Below are positions 1 to 13,547 of a stretch of DNA of 64,000 nucleotides, piece by piece. Under the pieces are notes generated by a model. The model was not told where the DNA came from and did not search any database. It worked only from the letters and a program-made list of their open reading frames with translations. The first letter of the stretch is position 1, and each line of letters starts with the position of its first letter. A program made the position numbers and the translations under genes. Location of the stretch: contig CM028897.1 in NCBI GenBank assembly GCA_016801885.1, positions 18,101,501 through 18,165,500 on the forward strand, in the 5' to 3' direction. This stretch comes from Toxotes chatareus. Its lineage: Eukaryota > Chordata > Actinopteri > Toxotidae.

Positions 1-737
1 GTTTGTATATTTTGCAAAGTTACACCTTCAGGAATGTATCAACAGGAAGTTGCTTTTTGTGCTGTTCCTCCTGTAAGAAGTACTACATCTATTCATAAGA
101 GTCTGAAAACAACTCAGAAAGAATGACTTTTTAGAGTCACTTTCAAGGTTAAAGTGGGTGAGAATTTCATTCCCAAAGAACAGACTTTCATTCCTTTAAT
201 AAAGCACCATGTTCCAAACTTTTCCAGGCCAGACAGCTCCCAACTCTCATCATCCACGATTTATGTACCAGTAGAACTACACAGGATGAATCTGTCTATA
301 CCTAAATCATAAAATGACAAATACAAAAATATACAGAAACCACTGAATTCAAACCTCAAGTCATGCATCCAGTGTCTGAGTATGTACATTATCTATGAGT
401 GAAACAAATGGGAATCCCCATCACTCTATGTGGTATAAGGGATGGCTGACTTCTGTCACAGCCTAAATATAGGAATGGTACGTATTGCACTGCAGCCTGT
501 GAAGTCCCTGACTCACAGCAGTAACAATTTCTGGCAGAGCAAATGAAACCAAGGCTTTACGAAAGAAATGCACAGCTGTGATATTAATATACTAATAACA
601 CCGTCTAATGTCTGAAATTGTAAAATGCACAGTAAACAACGGCTCAAACTATGGCACTGAGACCTTTAGACTGTGCACAGGCTCCAGCTGCTTGTGTATG
701 ATGAAAGTCTGGCAGAGCACCACCCATTACTTACCCA
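1..737 (-). other. Intron of the RAD23-like gene (no further exon seen)
   Basis: The donor at 737-736 (GTAAGT on the minus strand) starts an intron that fills the left edge. I looked for the next RAD23 exon, which should encode the conserved UBA1 core (EIMSMGYER), and did not find it on either strand. The DNA is unique-looking and AT-rich, with no recognisable element. Confidence 0.6.
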
Positions 738-2611
738 GTGCTGAGGAGGCATCCAAGCCCTGACCACCACTGGAACTACAAAACATGAGAGGTGAAGCGA
801 AGCATCAGACAAGCTACACAGCATTTCTGTGAGTACGTGGTGATGATCAAAGCCGTAAAACGTTAATTATAGTTAATTATCATTAACTATGATATATAAC
901 AAACAAAAGCATAAATACTCCATGTCTGAAAGGCTGGAATCAGTAAATATTTGGAATGTCTGCTTGTAAAATAACTAAAATAATTAATAGACTATAAAAA
1001 TAGTTGCAGATTAATCAACTCATCATTGCGGCTTTAAACATTACACACTATGTAACAGACCCCCTCTACCTGGCTGGTTGTTGTGGTTCTGTGGCTGCAG
1101 CACTTGGCTCCTCTTTGGCCTCCTCCGGGGGAATGGGAACAGCTGCTGGAGTTGGGGCTGAGGCTGGGGCTGAGGTTGGGGTTGTGGCCGGGACAGCTGT
1201 TGACGTGGAGCCAGAGTCCTGTGCAGGGGGCTTGGGTGCTTCTGAGACTGGGGGTGAGGCGGCAGCTGCAGGCTTAGCCTTTAACCAGTTCAAAAGAAGG
1301 CGCTGTTAGACTGGCCACTTGATCATGAAACAGCTCTACAGTACATGGCGCCTAATTGTTCCAAACAAATTATCTCAAAAATTTAAGTTCAAACACAACA
1401 GCACTATAAAACCCAATGTCATATGTCATTTGTAAGCATTTCAATAAGACCTCACCTTGGACACCATGACTACAACAAAATTCTTCTCATCAATTTTGTA
1501 GTCCTTAATAGGTGTGTCATCTTGCAGGATTTTTCCAGCGTATATCAGCTTCTGCCCAGATACAGGAAAGTTGTCTTTGCCTCGCTCTGCTTCTATCTTC
1601 TCTTTCAAAGCCTTCACCTGATAACAACAGACAGGAATCATAATCCATAACTTAAGGCATGCAAGCACATCCTAATGGTCTCCTAATGCTTCATATGGGT
1701 GCCCATACTTCATTCGCCTCTAAAATCTATCACCTTCAAGCCATGGTCCTTAATGTTCTACCAAGCTCCTATTAAAAGAAAAAACTACCTCTAGTTACCC
1801 CAGAAAGTGTCAATACCAGACAGGGATGCATTTATAGGTGAGTTGCAAAAGTCAGTAGAGTTAAAGCAGTACATGTGCACTGTTTTCATTCAGATGCAGT
1901 GTGTCACACAGCATGACAGTGTTTACTATAAATAAAAGTGTAAAATAGTATGTTTGATGTCCAAAATGAGCAATGAACGTAATATGTCAATAACAGATTG
2001 AGCAACACAATCTAACGTTCACCAAACGTTGGCCTTTCCAGCGACATGACAAAGATGTGAAAATGCTAACAAACTTAGCCAGCGTCTTAGTACGCTACCA
2101 ATAAGGCTAATTGTAATTGTCATCAGCGTTTACGTTAGCAAGAGCAATCACTCCCGTAGCTTGGGATTCATCTCAGAAGTTACTGCGTTACATGTTAGGT
2201 CACATCAGATATTACCGCAGAGCTGTAGCAGCACGGTAACCTCAACATAAACTTAAAATTCGCTTGCAGTAGCGTCGCGATGACTTTGTTAACGGGGTGT
2301 TCAGCTTGCTATCTGGCTAACGTTTGCTAGTAAGTGAGGTTTCGCCTTGTTCAGCACCTTCTTTCATGTGGTTTGCTCATTTGTACCACGTGTAGTTAAT
2401 GGGCACCCCTTTCCCGAAACTGTATTAACTCTTCTTTAATTGGCGATAACAAGTAAAGCTATAGTGTCAACACGTAAAGTTAAAACATAGGTCCCGTAGC
2501 TAGCACTGTTAGCTAAAGTTAGCAAGTTAGCTAATAGCCACTCACCGTTTGTTCGGGGTCTATCTCAATTTGAATAGTCTGCTGTTGCAGTGTTTTAAGC
2601 GTGATCTGCAT
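738..2611 (-). CDS. rad23a: RAD23-family UV excision repair / proteasome shuttle protein, N-terminal part (RAD23A-like)
   Basis: RAD23 proteins carry polyubiquitinated proteins to the proteasome through an N-terminal ubiquitin-like (UBL) domain and two UBA domains, and stabilise XPC in nucleotide excision repair. Four coding exons are visible: 2546-2611 (22 codons, starts MQITLKTLQQQ), 1456-1617 (54 codons), 1070-1278 and 738-778. All junctions are GT-AG and the phases agree: 66, 162, 209 and 41 nt, with the last codon (Val) split at 738. Exons 1-2 give a complete UBL of about 76 residues, including GQKLIYAGKIL and DEKNFVVVMV. Exons 3-4 give an Ala/Pro/Thr-rich linker ending in DASSALV, which in the family runs into the first UBA domain. 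UBA1, the XPC-binding domain and UBA2 must lie left of the window. IEAE and PIKDY in the UBL favour RAD23A over RAD23B, but the MQ start is RAD23B-like, so the paralogue call is less sure than the family. The start has A at -3. Confidence 0.9.
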
Positions 2612-2830
2612 GATAGCGGTGACTGACTTTGTGTCAGATGTGCTTCAAAGGAAGAAAGAGTTGCTCGCTAAGCAGTTAACGTGTTTTTAAAGTTGGCGTT
2701 TCTGGTGAGATAGCAACTAGCCGATAAATGTGTGTATCCATGAGCACTCAGCAAATCGCCATCTTTGGTGACAAGTTGGTGGTGCGGCGAGAGGAGCTCC
2801 GTTAGAAGGTACGAGATCTCGTCTTGTGCG
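2612..2830 (-). promoter_or_regulatory. Probable promoter and 5'UTR of the RAD23-like gene
   Basis: This is the stretch directly upstream of the minus-strand start codon. On the gene's strand the motif AAGATGGCG (2757-2765) matches the YY1 consensus that often sits at or just after the start site of TATA-less housekeeping genes, and it has the usual orientation. CpG content is higher here than in the AT-rich DNA beyond 2830. No TATA box stands out. A palindromic E-box CACGTG lies in intron 1 at 2387-2392. The transcription start is inferred, not seen. Confidence 0.45.
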
Positions 2831-4514
2831 ACGCGACTATGAAACGTTTCACTTCGCTAATTGTTTATTACATGTTTACAAATGTATTTTTAATAGTCAT
2901 AATTACTGTATGTCCACTAATGGTTGTAATTAAAGATATCTGTAAGATTCAAGATGTCCGGTAAGAACAATAATTTAATGTATCTCCAAAAAAATACAGT
3001 CAGATATCCTGTTAGCCTGAGATATGACATCATTAGCTATTTTGTCATTTTTTGTAATGACTTCACAATTTTAGCAAGCTACATAAGCTATCTCTAATTC
3101 ATTTATACTAATTAGAAAGGCAATTTAATAGCTCTAAATAATCCTTTACTTGTTTAAATGTAGTATAATTAATTTATAATAGTTTTAACTATCTGAAATT
3201 AAAATTAGTTCAGCTGGTTGTTTTGCAAATAAATAAAGTCTTGTGGAAAAAAAGGAAAAGGAAGTCAAATTCAACATGGTCACTAAATCTCTGTCACAGG
3301 TAAATCACTTTTTATTTTTGTTTTAGCGACTGTATTGTTATTATTTTATAGAGGCTTTAAGTGAATACTGAGGTTTTCTCTTCGTAAGGATAAACAGACA
3401 GGAACAAAAACGGACACAAACACAAACGTACCGAAACAAAACTATGTATTCCATGCTATTCGTGTGTCTTAACATCATGAATTGATCTGTGATCTGTTCT
3501 TGTCTGCAGCTATGACTGTTAAAGGCCCTGCACATATACAGTGACTCTGGCTGATTGGACCTCTGGGCCGGTTGAAGCTTGGAATGACATGATGTGACCC
3601 TGTGTACCACTGAGAACGATAACATGGTAAGTTGTCTTGTCCTTACAAGTGCAACAGAACTAGTGGGACAGTGACTGAGATGTCAGTCAAGCCTGGTCTT
3701 TTCATGCCTTCTCAGTCTTGAGAAGAGCTCTTATCAAGCAACATAAGTGAAAACAGTGTGGGTGGACTGTATGCCTGTAAATATTGTTACACAGTTGTTA
3801 ATACCTGGATTTTTGATTTTTTTTTTTTTTTTGCTTACTTCAAAGACTAAGTAAGTTTATTGTGGAAGAAGGATAAATTCCACTGAGATTTTTCACAGTC
3901 TGGCAAATCAAAAGTGGCTCTTATTAATAGCTTAAAAATAATTCATTAAACATTTGATTTATTAGCATCACACCGTATAAACCATTCATAAACGGGGACT
4001 TATTGGGAAGTGGTGCTACAGTTTCTGTACTGCTCCTGACTGAACACTTCATTCCATTTGTCCTTGACAAATTTTTTAGGTAGAACTAGTCAGTGTTTTT
4101 TGTTTTCTACATGACAGTGCAGTTATTGTTTAAAGATTGTACTTTTAGGATGAAATTAGCATGAATTTCAGTGCAGGGCGGCTCCTGTGTTACAAAATAA
4201 GGCAGGATGTTGTTCACTTATTCACCACTGAAAGATCATACATGCGTAATGGTTTCCTCCATGGTGAGTAGTAAATAGAGATTTCGGACACTTATGACTC
4301 ATCGTCATTTTCTAAAATCGCAGACAGACATGGTGTCTCCTACAGACACCATTAAAAGTAAAGCACTGTGCTGCTGTAGTAGTAGTGTACTGACTTTTCT
4401 GAGAGCACTATGTAGCCTAGTGCAACACCATGAGTGATTTGATATGTTTGTTTAATACCTTCACAGTCCACAGTGTAAAAGTGACAGTAAAAGTGTAAAT
4501 CAGCTGTAAAGTTG

Positions 4515-4625
4515 ATGTTTTATTTGCTGAACTATTTCTTGGTCAGGAGCAGTAACTCTCTTTAGTCTTGTTGCGGCCTTGAGGCTAGCTGTGTCGCCCT
4601 ATTTCCAGTCATTTTCATAACAGAA
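4515..4625. repeat. Fragment of a foldback (palindromic) percomorph repeat
   Basis: The run with GAACTATTTCTTGGTCAGG, then AGCAGTAACTC, then CTAGCTGTGTCGCCCTATTT and CAGTCATTTTCATAA resembles the middle of a repeat family with further copies near 24.8, 33.0, 54.2, 57.9 and 59.0 kb. I recognise the family from percomorph genomes from memory; its class is not assigned. The copy is incomplete and diverged. Confidence 0.45.
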
Positions 4626-7158
4626 TAAGCATTTCTTCTTTTGGCCGTGAGAAGTTGCTTGTAACACTGTTCAAGCAGAAGAGAGAGAGAACAGTTGGGT
4701 CACTTAAAACTGAACTGAACTGAAAATGTATGTATTATCATGATGTCCCATCCGCCTTACTTTGTAGATAAGGTACAGTTCAATAAAAATAAAATAAAAT
4801 GAACTTGAGAAAATGAGTGAACTGGGATTGTTGGCTCCATTGGAACCAGAGATTTCAGCAGTAACAAAAAATATTCCTGTTAGTTTAACTGCTTCTTGAA
4901 ACTTATTGTTCATTGTGTGTGTTACTGAAAATTGTGTACTGTACTTCTGGAGGGAGACTGTGCAGTTTTCTGATGTGGTCAGCAGAGGGCAGAGTGTGAC
5001 AAGTCAGAGACAGGCAGCGCCGCAGATGTCAGCACAGAGCAGCAGTGAAAGGGAGGAGCAGAAAGCCTGGAAGAAATGTAGAAACATGTTCTAAAAGATG
5101 AAAACCAGCATGTTGTGTGCGTTTCTTTTTTTTGGGGGGGGGGTGCTTTATTTGTTTAACCTTCGAGGAGAATTGAGAACACTATCACCGGCCACATGGG
5201 GATATTACATCATAGACGGATGGATGCATAGGTGAATGAGTTCACTCACTTAAACTTATGCAACTACTCCTGCTGAGAGACAGGGAATCCGAGAATAGCT
5301 CTGTCCACTCACATGTTGGACATATATAATTATCATTGAAGGGACACCACAGATAGCGTTTACAAACCCTCATATCCATCCACATACACTGTGGCAGTTG
5401 CTGTGTGAGTGCTGCAATAATCTGGTTTAATCCGTGGGAATAATAGCCTATCTGTGTGATTTATTTAGCCTGTTTCTCATCACCAAATTACACATCCACA
5501 CACACGCACGGTAACATACACATATATTGTGCTGACTGTGACCCACCAGTCAAACCTTCCAGCGAGCACTGCGACATAAATATTTGATCAAATTACCCCC
5601 GATCCATCGCTCAGTGCCAAGTTTGCCAGGGTCTCCCTGCCATTTCTCACCCTCCTGTTACTCCTCATTCCATTTTCTTTTCCCTCTCTCCTTCAGATTT
5701 TTGTTTTTTGCCCAGCCTCTTCTACATCTCCATGTAGTTATTCTTTGTTTCATCCTCTCCACTTGATTCAATCTTCTTCAGAGTGGATCATCCTGTTTTG
5801 TAAAGTGGGGTTACATCTGGTGAATGGGCAGAGCGAGAGGTGGGAGAAGACATAGGGGAAAGAGCAAAAAGAACCAGAGGAAAGTGAAGGAAAGATGATG
5901 GAGGAGAAGAGGAGAGAGAGAGAGGATGGAAGACTGATGGAAGATTGTCTGAAAGTGGATGTGGGATAAAGAGAGGAAGGGAAATAGGAAGAGACTGAAG
6001 AAGAAGAAGGAGAGGCATGGAATCTGTGTGTGTGACTGCGTGAGGGGATGGTGCCCTAAATGTGTGTTCATCTGGGTTAATTCTCAAGGACAGAACTATT
6101 AAAGATTAACAACGAACCACCATGTTTTATTGAGACTAGCTGCATTTGTGGGCATATGGCTCTAAACACAGACCTACTTAAGATGTCTTTGTCGTGTGTG
6201 TGTGTGCGTATTGTGGTGAGTTTTCTTCAGGCTTTTATTTTGTCCAGACAAAAAGGCCATCTTTTCTTTTCTGAAAAGCCATGTCGTGACTGTAGGCATG
6301 GATTTCATGCTACAGTGCTGCAGTCAAACCTCAGTTAGACTGGCCTTGCTTAATGTATGCCAACACTTGACAACACAGCTTATCCAACGTGTTGTTATGT
6401 AGGAAAGTATTAGGATGATGCTGCTCTTGGTAGATTATTTGAACATGTACAAGATTTGAAAAAGAAAAAAAGAAAACCTACATTAGGCTACCTGACCACA
6501 CCTGGGAAATATAGTCAAACTATGGATGTATTAAAAATAACACCAAAAAGTAAGAACTTGAACAGGCAGCATGGAGACAGAGTCAGCACTGGTGTGTGCA
6601 GTGATATGTTCACTTTTTTGTGTTTGAAGTGAAGTGCATTTGAACAGCGAGGCAGCTGTTTCTGGTCACAGATTACAAATCTGAATCCAACTGAGCAAAA
6701 TTATTCAGATGAGCAAAGTGATTCCTAGTTTCCCGCTCTGGATTCTGGACTCTACTTATTTGTTGTTCTTGTTTTGTGATTTGTTCTTGATTAGCTAAGA
6801 AAAAAGGAGCTGATATGCTGCATTGAAACTGCTTTTACTTTACTTTTTTAACCAGTTTTACTAAGAGAACTTTACTAAGTTCTCTGTATATCACTGAAAA
6901 CACACCTGCACAGATATAATAAATCACTTCATGGACAAAAACAGACACACAAATTCAAACACACACTGAATAAAAAAAGAAATGAGTGTGGGTTTGAAAT
7001 TATTTTTAATTGGGGTGTAGCTGGCAGAGGAACTACCGACTGTTTCACTCCTCCTTCTCTCTGTTGTCTCTCTGTCCTCTGAGAGAAATCCTTCTATTCT
7101 TCTGCAGGAACACCCCCACAGTACTGTATCATCTGCGTAGCCATGATATGTGGCACTG

Positions 7159-7161
<3 letters not shown>

Positions 7162-7209
<48 letters not shown>
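7162..7209. repeat. (TG)24 microsatellite
   Basis: An uninterrupted TG run of 48 bases. A CA-rich block follows about 100 bases downstream (7303-7352), so the two can pair as an inverted repeat in single-stranded DNA. The short frames over it are Cys-Val or His-Thr repeats and not genes. Confidence 0.97.
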
Positions 7210-7210
<1 letters not shown>

Positions 7211-8230
7211 CAGTGCTGTCACCAGTGCAATGAGTGAGTCATGTATGCAACCCACAGGGATTCTCGTTAATATGAGACTTTGGAAACCCATAAGGCCTAC
7301 GCTCCACACACACACACACAAACACACACAAACACAACCACACACACACTCACACGCATGGTCTGTAACATGATTAGAATGTGTTTATCTTGTTTTTGTA
7401 TTTTTCTGTCTCCTCATGGTAAATGGTGTATTTTTATTGAGCATTTAAAGCTGCACTTGTATGAAACCTCAGACTAATAATAGCATTGCGTCATTAGAAC
7501 CATCTCCTCATGTCTTGTGCATAGTTACATACAGTGAAACCCACAACTTTCAGCTGTCAAAGTGCTACAAGCAGCAAAAGTGCATTTTGGAGTGTTAACT
7601 GCCAAAAAGAAAACCTTCTTCCTTTGCAGAACACCTGGAAGTTTTCCATTTTCAAGAAATTCGTATTTGCTGTGGTTAAAATCTGACATGTCCTGTCCTG
7701 TCCCCACATCCTGTTTCAGAGGGAATATGAAAAGCAAGACAGCATCAAGCTGCAGTTTGCTTTTGACCTTAAGCGTGCGATTGTGTGTAGTACTAATGTA
7801 CTGGTGAAAAGCTGTATTCACATATTATTAGATATAGTTTTAATTAGCATTCACAATGTATAGTATGGCTTTCAGCTTTTGTCATGAATTTGCCCTAAAA
7901 ATTGATTGAACGTTGAACATTTTCTTTCTTGTCTGAACCCTTTGGAGGAAACTTTATTCTGACTAATGACTGCGTTTGGTTTTGGAAATCAACCTTTCAG
8001 ATCAGCGTCCATTCATCCGTCAGCTGACTAATGTCTGATCTGCTGAACAGGCTGCGTTTGAAGGTGACATCCAGGCAGGCTCACTGTGTCGGCTGGTTGC
8101 CATGGTGATGACGGATGCACGGCTCCCGCAGTGACAGCTCAGAGACCATGCTGGGTAAACATGGACTCCCCTGAGAGCGGGAAAACCGGTAATGACACCA
8201 CAGAGGAAAAAACACAGACTCCGGCACAAA

Positions 8231-8258
8231 GACACACACACACACACACACACACACA
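8231..8258. repeat. (CA)14 microsatellite
   Basis: Pure CA run of about 28 bases inside unique DNA. Confidence 0.95.
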
Positions 8259-9920
8259 GGAAATTCGCAGGGGACTGGGGGTGCTTTAGTTGTTAACAGC
8301 CCCAGCGTCTCTGTCTCTTTCTCCTTCCCTCTCATTTTCTCACTTCTGTCTATATTTGTCCTTTCTAACCCCTGTCTCTTCATCGGACCCATACTACTCT
8401 CCCATATTCAGCCAAAACTGGGCCACAGAGCACAACCCTATCCCAGCTATACACACACTCATGCACATGTACTCACATACACTCACTCTTATGGACACAT
8501 ACTCGCACTCTGAGAGCGAGTCAATGCTAATTAGCTCTACAAACAGGTCTCATCTTGCTCTGCATGTGTGTGCGTGTTGGGGTGACAGAGGGGCAGTGTG
8601 CCGTTAACTAACTAGTGTGTCAGGATTTCTTTTTCTGTCCTCATTTACGGAAATGAAGTTTGCCCCCTGAGTGACCCATATCTCCCGACACAGGGAGGCA
8701 AGAGAGAGGAGGAGAGGGAGGCAAGAGAGGGAGGAGGATGGGAGAGATAGACATTTAAGAACCATATCTTTTAAGTCATACATGGGAGACATAAAAATGG
8801 GCAGAGGAGGATGAAGGATTGCAACAAAGTGAGGCAAGAGAGGGAGACGGAGACATGTGGACAGACAGGAAATGAGAGACAAGAGAGAGTGAGATGAGTG
8901 ATGACTAGACTGTACCAGTCACAGTTGGACTTCTCCTTGTAAGGTTAAATTCAGTGCTCTAAAGCAGAAGTCAGATAGTACATGGCTCAGTGCATACGTC
9001 TCAATGAACCAGATCGTTGATCCCTTCTCCATATACAGCCATGGACACGATTCCCTTGACAGCTTTGTGGTGCTGCAGAAGCCGTGTTGTGAATCCGTTC
9101 TCATCTTAACATCTGTTTTGTGTTTCCGTTGTGGTAGACGTTCGTTGTTGTCCGAAAAACACATAAGTGAGCCACACTGCAAAAGATTCAGATATTTCCC
9201 TCAGGAGAGGAGACCAGAAACACGGGCTAAACAAGTGATTATCTGACTTACATTTAGAAGAACAGTGGATCATACATGACTTCATAATTTCTGCTTCTCG
9301 CATAGTGAATGACAGTGATTGCTGCAAATGCCTGGAAAGAAATTCTTATGAGCCTGTAATAGATCCAGTAACATTTAACCTTCATTTTAAAGATCTTAAC
9401 ACCCTGCCATGATCTGTCGGACTGCACAGAAACTGCTGTAAAAAATCCCACAGACTGTCTGCACATTAGTTCTGTGTAGCACTTCTGCAGCAGGTTGTCT
9501 GATTCGTCGAAGACAGAAGCAGGAGAAAAGCCTCCTGACCTGCTATTTTTTTCTGCTTAAAGGAAAGCCTGAAAAATGCCTGTCCAAATGCCATGGTAGC
9601 CATCTGGTGTAGCCTAGTTTTAGCACTACCACACAGATCTGTACTTGCCAACTACACAATCTTTATTGTTACACAAGATGCAGTGATTCCTTTGGACTTT
9701 TCTCTTGCAGTACAAAGATGGTCATACTTGGTAAAAGGCAGATAAGGAATGCTTGTGGAAATTTATCAGGATTATCCTGGCTCAGCGACAGCATTTTTAC
9801 CTGGGTCCACTGTGTAAAAGGAGCTTATGTGATGGATTTTCCTCATAAGTTTGGCATCGGGTTTCACAAAGGCCACGATCTTGTGCACTAGACTGCAGTT
9901 TTGTTACATGAAGTTTTTAG

Positions 9921-10005
9921 ATGCTGGTGGGAAGTACATTTAATCAAATGCTTTAATTATGTAGTTTGAGGTACTTGTAGTTATTTGAGTATTTCAGCTT
10001 TTGCA
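9921..10005. repeat. Short fragment of the 'tACTTgTAGTTATTTgAG' dispersed repeat
   Basis: The words GGTGGGAAGTACATTTAATC, GTACTTGTAG and GAGTATTTCAGCTTTTGCAT resemble one terminus of the repeat copy at about 40080-40725. It is a diverged fragment recognised by eye. Confidence 0.4.
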
Positions 10006-12921
10006 TGATTTAAAAACTTTCATTGCAAGCACACATGCTGCACTGTGTTACATTCTTGGACAATGGGAAACTTCAACTTCAGGTGATTGATGAACATAAA
10101 ATTCCCCTCAGTTTGTATTCTCTTTTGATGGCAGCCATGTTTGCTCAGTATTTGTGGCCTTGGTTTGATTGGTTTGATAACACACTGTTAACGTTGTGGT
10201 GTTCGGCAGTGAACACTCAAGCTGCAGCTGGTCTGAGCTTTACACTGTCACTTGAATGCAGCAAACACACCCCCAACCACCACAAGTATCTTGTGGTTGA
10301 TCCTGCCCCCAAGGACCTGACCTCATAGATGATCTGGCTGGGTAATGTGAATTGAGCGAGTGAGTTGTAGGCTGGGTTATTGATCCTGTAGCACTGAGCT
10401 TGGATTAATGCTGGGTTAATGGGTGTGGTGTTAATGGAGCTTTGAATATTACAATATGTAACTTAACCAGACAGCGTCTACATATGGAGCTATGTATCTT
10501 GCTAAGAGGCTTTTGGATTTTCAGGGTCCTTGTTAAGCTGTGATTATCTGAACTATATGTTTTTTGTTTTTCATAATTTTCAAACTAACAGGAAATATAA
10601 ACACTCTAACTCTCCTATAAAACACTTGGCTTCCACCAAATCATCTTTGGTCATTTACAAGAATGACTGTATTTTCGAAAAGCCTTTATTATTATTTATC
10701 AAATATCATCTTGGCAGTGTTGTTACATCAGTTCCTCATCTTATCTAACAACATCTGAAACATCCTACACCATTTCTGACATTAGAATTAGAACTACAGC
10801 TGGTAAGAAAACGGTTCCATGACCAACATAAGTCACCAGTCTAGCTCCACTGCTAACATGCTAATCTGCTGGCATGTACTGCCAGTAGACCAGCTGATTA
10901 GCTTATCTTAGAACGAAAACCGGAAACACAGAGTTCACGCAATGCACTTTTCATCATGTGACATTGTTTTCACGTTGTCACTGGTTCATCATTGTTATAA
11001 AAATATAAATCACAGCTGCTTTAAAGTTAAACTACTAAAAGCACACTTTTTGTGATAGGCACTGCAGAAGTCATGTTACTTTAGACCCGCCATTCTTTGT
11101 CCTTAGACATTAAGACATTGAAATCGCCTTTAAAGTTTTTTTTTTCACCTTATGACAGCTGAAGGGAGAGCAAAAGTCAAACACTTCTCAGAGGCTGAGC
11201 AAATGTTCAGCAGTAACTCACTGCTGCATACAGCATGTGCCACTAAAAGCTGCCCAGAGCTGGCACAGACTTGTAAAAACATTTGAGTTTCTTGACAGCT
11301 CCATCTGGATATAGCAGGGTGTTATGTGAGTGTCTAAGCTCTACAGCTCCGGTGGATTAACCCTTGCTGTGATAACGAGTGTCGATGGTAACCTAAAGAC
11401 GGGGAAATCCACTGCTCCAATCAGCCGATCGGCTCAGTAATCTCTAGGACCAGGCGGGGAGACAAGCAGATAGAGACACGCTTTGGTCCCATCTTTTTAG
11501 GAACTTAAGACAGAGAGAGAGAGACAGTTAACGTTCTGAGTTAAGGGAGCAAAGGAGCAGCAGAATGTTTTTGAATGCCCAAAATAGCCTACATGTAAGA
11601 GAGAAAAAACAAACACGTCTCTCTGACTTGCTTCTTTAGGGCAGTGACACACAGGGTTTCAAAGCTGTTTATGTGCACTGTGAAAAAAATTCAAAATAAA
11701 ATGAGATAATTTAGGGGATCATTTGACCAGCCAAACTGTCTCTTTGTGGCACGATACTGTGTGATAGCATAAGAGCCAATTATATTCTCCTCATAGCCTG
11801 CAGCAAATGAAAGATAAATATTCAGCTCTCAGACTGAACGCAAGGTGAACTGAGGGCAGTTTATGAATTTGGGCTTGTTGACATTTTTTAAAAACATTGT
11901 AAGAAATGCTTATAAATCTCCATTATGTTTGGAGATTCAAGACATTTTAAGCCTGCATTTTGTATCAGTGTAAGAACTGTATTCACTAACTCTGTGAACA
12001 ATGTGGAGCTGCAGAACATATTGATAAAGTGTGTCAGCGAAAGCGAGTGTGAGAGAGACGACTGCACAAAGATGTGTGTGTGAATATCCTGCATGTGTGA
12101 GTGCTGCAGCACAGTAAGTGTTACTTCATTAATTTATCAAGGACATCACAACTGCATTTATGGATTTTTCCTTGTCCCCATATTTGTCTTTTTTACAATT
12201 GTGATGTTGTCAGTACTGGTCAGGTGCACATATGCAGACACACACACAAATAGTTCTCGGTCCATGTAAAATCTAATTAAAATGACTTGGATTTAACAGC
12301 ATTTTGTGTGACACTGTATGTGGATAACCTCTACATTTGACCTATTTGCCTGTAACTTACTCTTAACAGCACAAATAGTGTTTTAACCTTATGTTCTGTT
12401 CATTTGTGTGGGCAACATAAGTCATTTCTGCTCTCAAATTATTAATTTAAAAGCACAATAAGCACAAAATATTTTTTTCTTCTCCATGACACCTGCTGGG
12501 CCTGTACAAATGTGATGTAAATGTCTCAGACTGAAAAATAGTAAGAAATAGCATCTCGACAGTGTTGTAACTTCAGTAAAAATCTCAAATCAGTTGCAAG
12601 TACAATGTATGTATTCCAGCCATGTGATGCTGAGAAGGAAAAGGCTGACCCTCACTTTTCAGGTCGTGTCTGATGTACGATTCATAGCTCACGATTCATC
12701 TCTCCTCTTTACAGCCTTCCTAGATATTTTTGATAGGCCTTGTGCAAACTATTTCTTTTGAAGCGTGTAGAAGACTTTCGAAGGATTGTCTATATACTGA
12801 ATATCACAACAGGCTTAAGGGTGGTTTTAAAAAGTCTGAGAATAACTAGTCAAACAATATGTCATGTTGTGCAGTTTCTGCCCATTTAAATACAGAGAAG
12901 GGCATTTCTGAGAGAGTGGGG

Positions 12922-12924
<3 letters not shown>

Positions 12925-12957
<33 letters not shown>
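12925..12957. repeat. (GA)n microsatellite
   Basis: About 33 bases of GA repeat. More GA and TG repeats follow at 13050-13079 and 13136-13172. Confidence 0.95.
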
Positions 12958-12960
<3 letters not shown>

Positions 12961-13502
12961 CCCCGAAAGACTGGATTAAAGCTCTTAGATTAGATGGCAT
13001 CTGGTGACCTCAGCAGCACAGAGAGCAGTCAGCCTGGTGTATGTGCTGTGTGTGTGTGTGGGAGAGAGAGAGAGAGAGATTATCACCACCAGCAGAATGT
13101 GCATTAGAGATTGGTACTGGTTCTCTTTGTATACACTGTGTGTGTGTGTGTGTGTGCGTGTGTGTGTGTGTGTGATGGTGTTGCGGGTGGATTGTTAATC
13201 CTAATCCGCTCGTGAATATACATGCTGAGGACCAACAGGCCATTAGCCTCTATTTTGTGTTTGTGCATGTGCATCTGTGTGTGTGTGGGTTACAGTACAT
13301 ATGTACATTATGTTCATGCTCTATCAGTGTGCGTTTAACTCTAATGTGAATGTGCACGTGTGTGGAGATGTACTGGTATGCACGTGCGTGTATGTCTGTG
13401 TGTGCGAGAGTGTAATCTGAGAGTGAATGGGGGGTTAGAGGGCCATTAACCAGTGCATTAGCACTGACTGCAGATAGACCAAGGAAACAGAGTGAGGAGA
13501 GG

Positions 13503-13503
<1 letters not shown>

Positions 13504-13541
<38 letters not shown>
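13504..13541. repeat. (GT)19 microsatellite
   Basis: Pure GT run followed by GAGAGAG. Confidence 0.95.

Positions 13542-13547
<6 letters not shown>

Noticed and set aside
1004..1309. Gly/Ala-rich plus-strand frame
   Set aside because: Complement of RAD23 exon 3, whose Ala/Pro/Thr linker gives open frames on the other strand.
5788..6087. Leu/Ser/Pro-rich minus-strand frames
   Set aside because: Translations of a purine-rich (GA) tract. Similar TC-tract frames at 25484-25786 and 26198-26438 were rejected for the same reason.
7094..7373. Cys-Val and His-Thr repeat frames
   Set aside because: Dinucleotide microsatellite translations. The same holds for frames at 13010, 28782, 30210, 37476, 39393 and 52154.
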